Source: JAYODZ01 sp965662735 (lineage in GTDB: Bacteria > Pseudomonadota > Alphaproteobacteria > RS24). From it: a stretch of 5,903 nucleotides of DNA. The DNA is taken from assembly GCA_965662735.1 (NCBI GenBank), contig CBFIIU010000033.1, positions 1 to 5,903 on the forward strand, given 5' to 3'. This document shows positions 5,902 through 5,903 of the stretch, in pieces. Position numbers and translations under genes: made by a program. The first letter of the stretch is position 1. The number at the start of each line of letters is the position of its first letter. The notes below the pieces were generated by a model. The model saw only the letters and a list, made by a program, of their open reading frames with translations. It ran no database searches and was not told where the DNA came from.

Positions 5902-5903
5902 GG

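Overview
The window looks like a chromosomal segment of an alphaproteobacterium. The evidence is the order zinc-ribbon protein / short basic protein / murA / DUF2948 protein, the tRNA-Thr(GGU) sequence, and a DUF7065/DUF7064-type protein paired with a phosphotransferase, a pairing I associate mainly with sphingomonads and some actinobacteria. A sphingomonad or a related marine lineage is possible, but I cannot fix the genus from sequence alone. No mobile element, CRISPR array or rRNA is visible.

Layout. (1) Positions 1-110, minus strand: the 5' end of a gene cut by the window edge, probably a small winged-helix (MarR-like) regulator. (2) Positions 111-325: an AT-rich divergent spacer with a candidate plus-strand promoter, a 9-bp direct repeat and a small hairpin in the likely 5' leader. 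(3) Positions 326-2469, plus strand: a two-gene unit joined by an ATGA overlap, encoding a lipocalin/AttH-like protein and an APH-fold small-molecule kinase. (4) Positions 2466-3476, minus strand: galE (UDP-glucose 4-epimerase), convergent with the kinase; one palindromic TTAA supplies both stop codons. A tRNA-Thr(GGU) lies 54 bp upstream of galE on the same strand. (5) Positions 3606-3758: a divergent spacer with a candidate promoter for the rightward cluster. (6) Positions 3759-5901, plus strand: zinc-ribbon protein, 58-aa basic protein, murA and a DUF2948 protein, with the last three overlapping end to end.

Function. GalE interconverts UDP-glucose and UDP-galactose for envelope glycans, and MurA commits UDP-GlcNAc to peptidoglycan, so the right half is housekeeping envelope metabolism. 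The left half is the least understood part. Its kinase has an intact catalytic core, while its partner looks like a hydrophobic-ligand or product-handling protein. Together with the divergent regulator it could be a small uncharacterised metabolite-phosphorylation module. The substrate cannot be read from the sequence.
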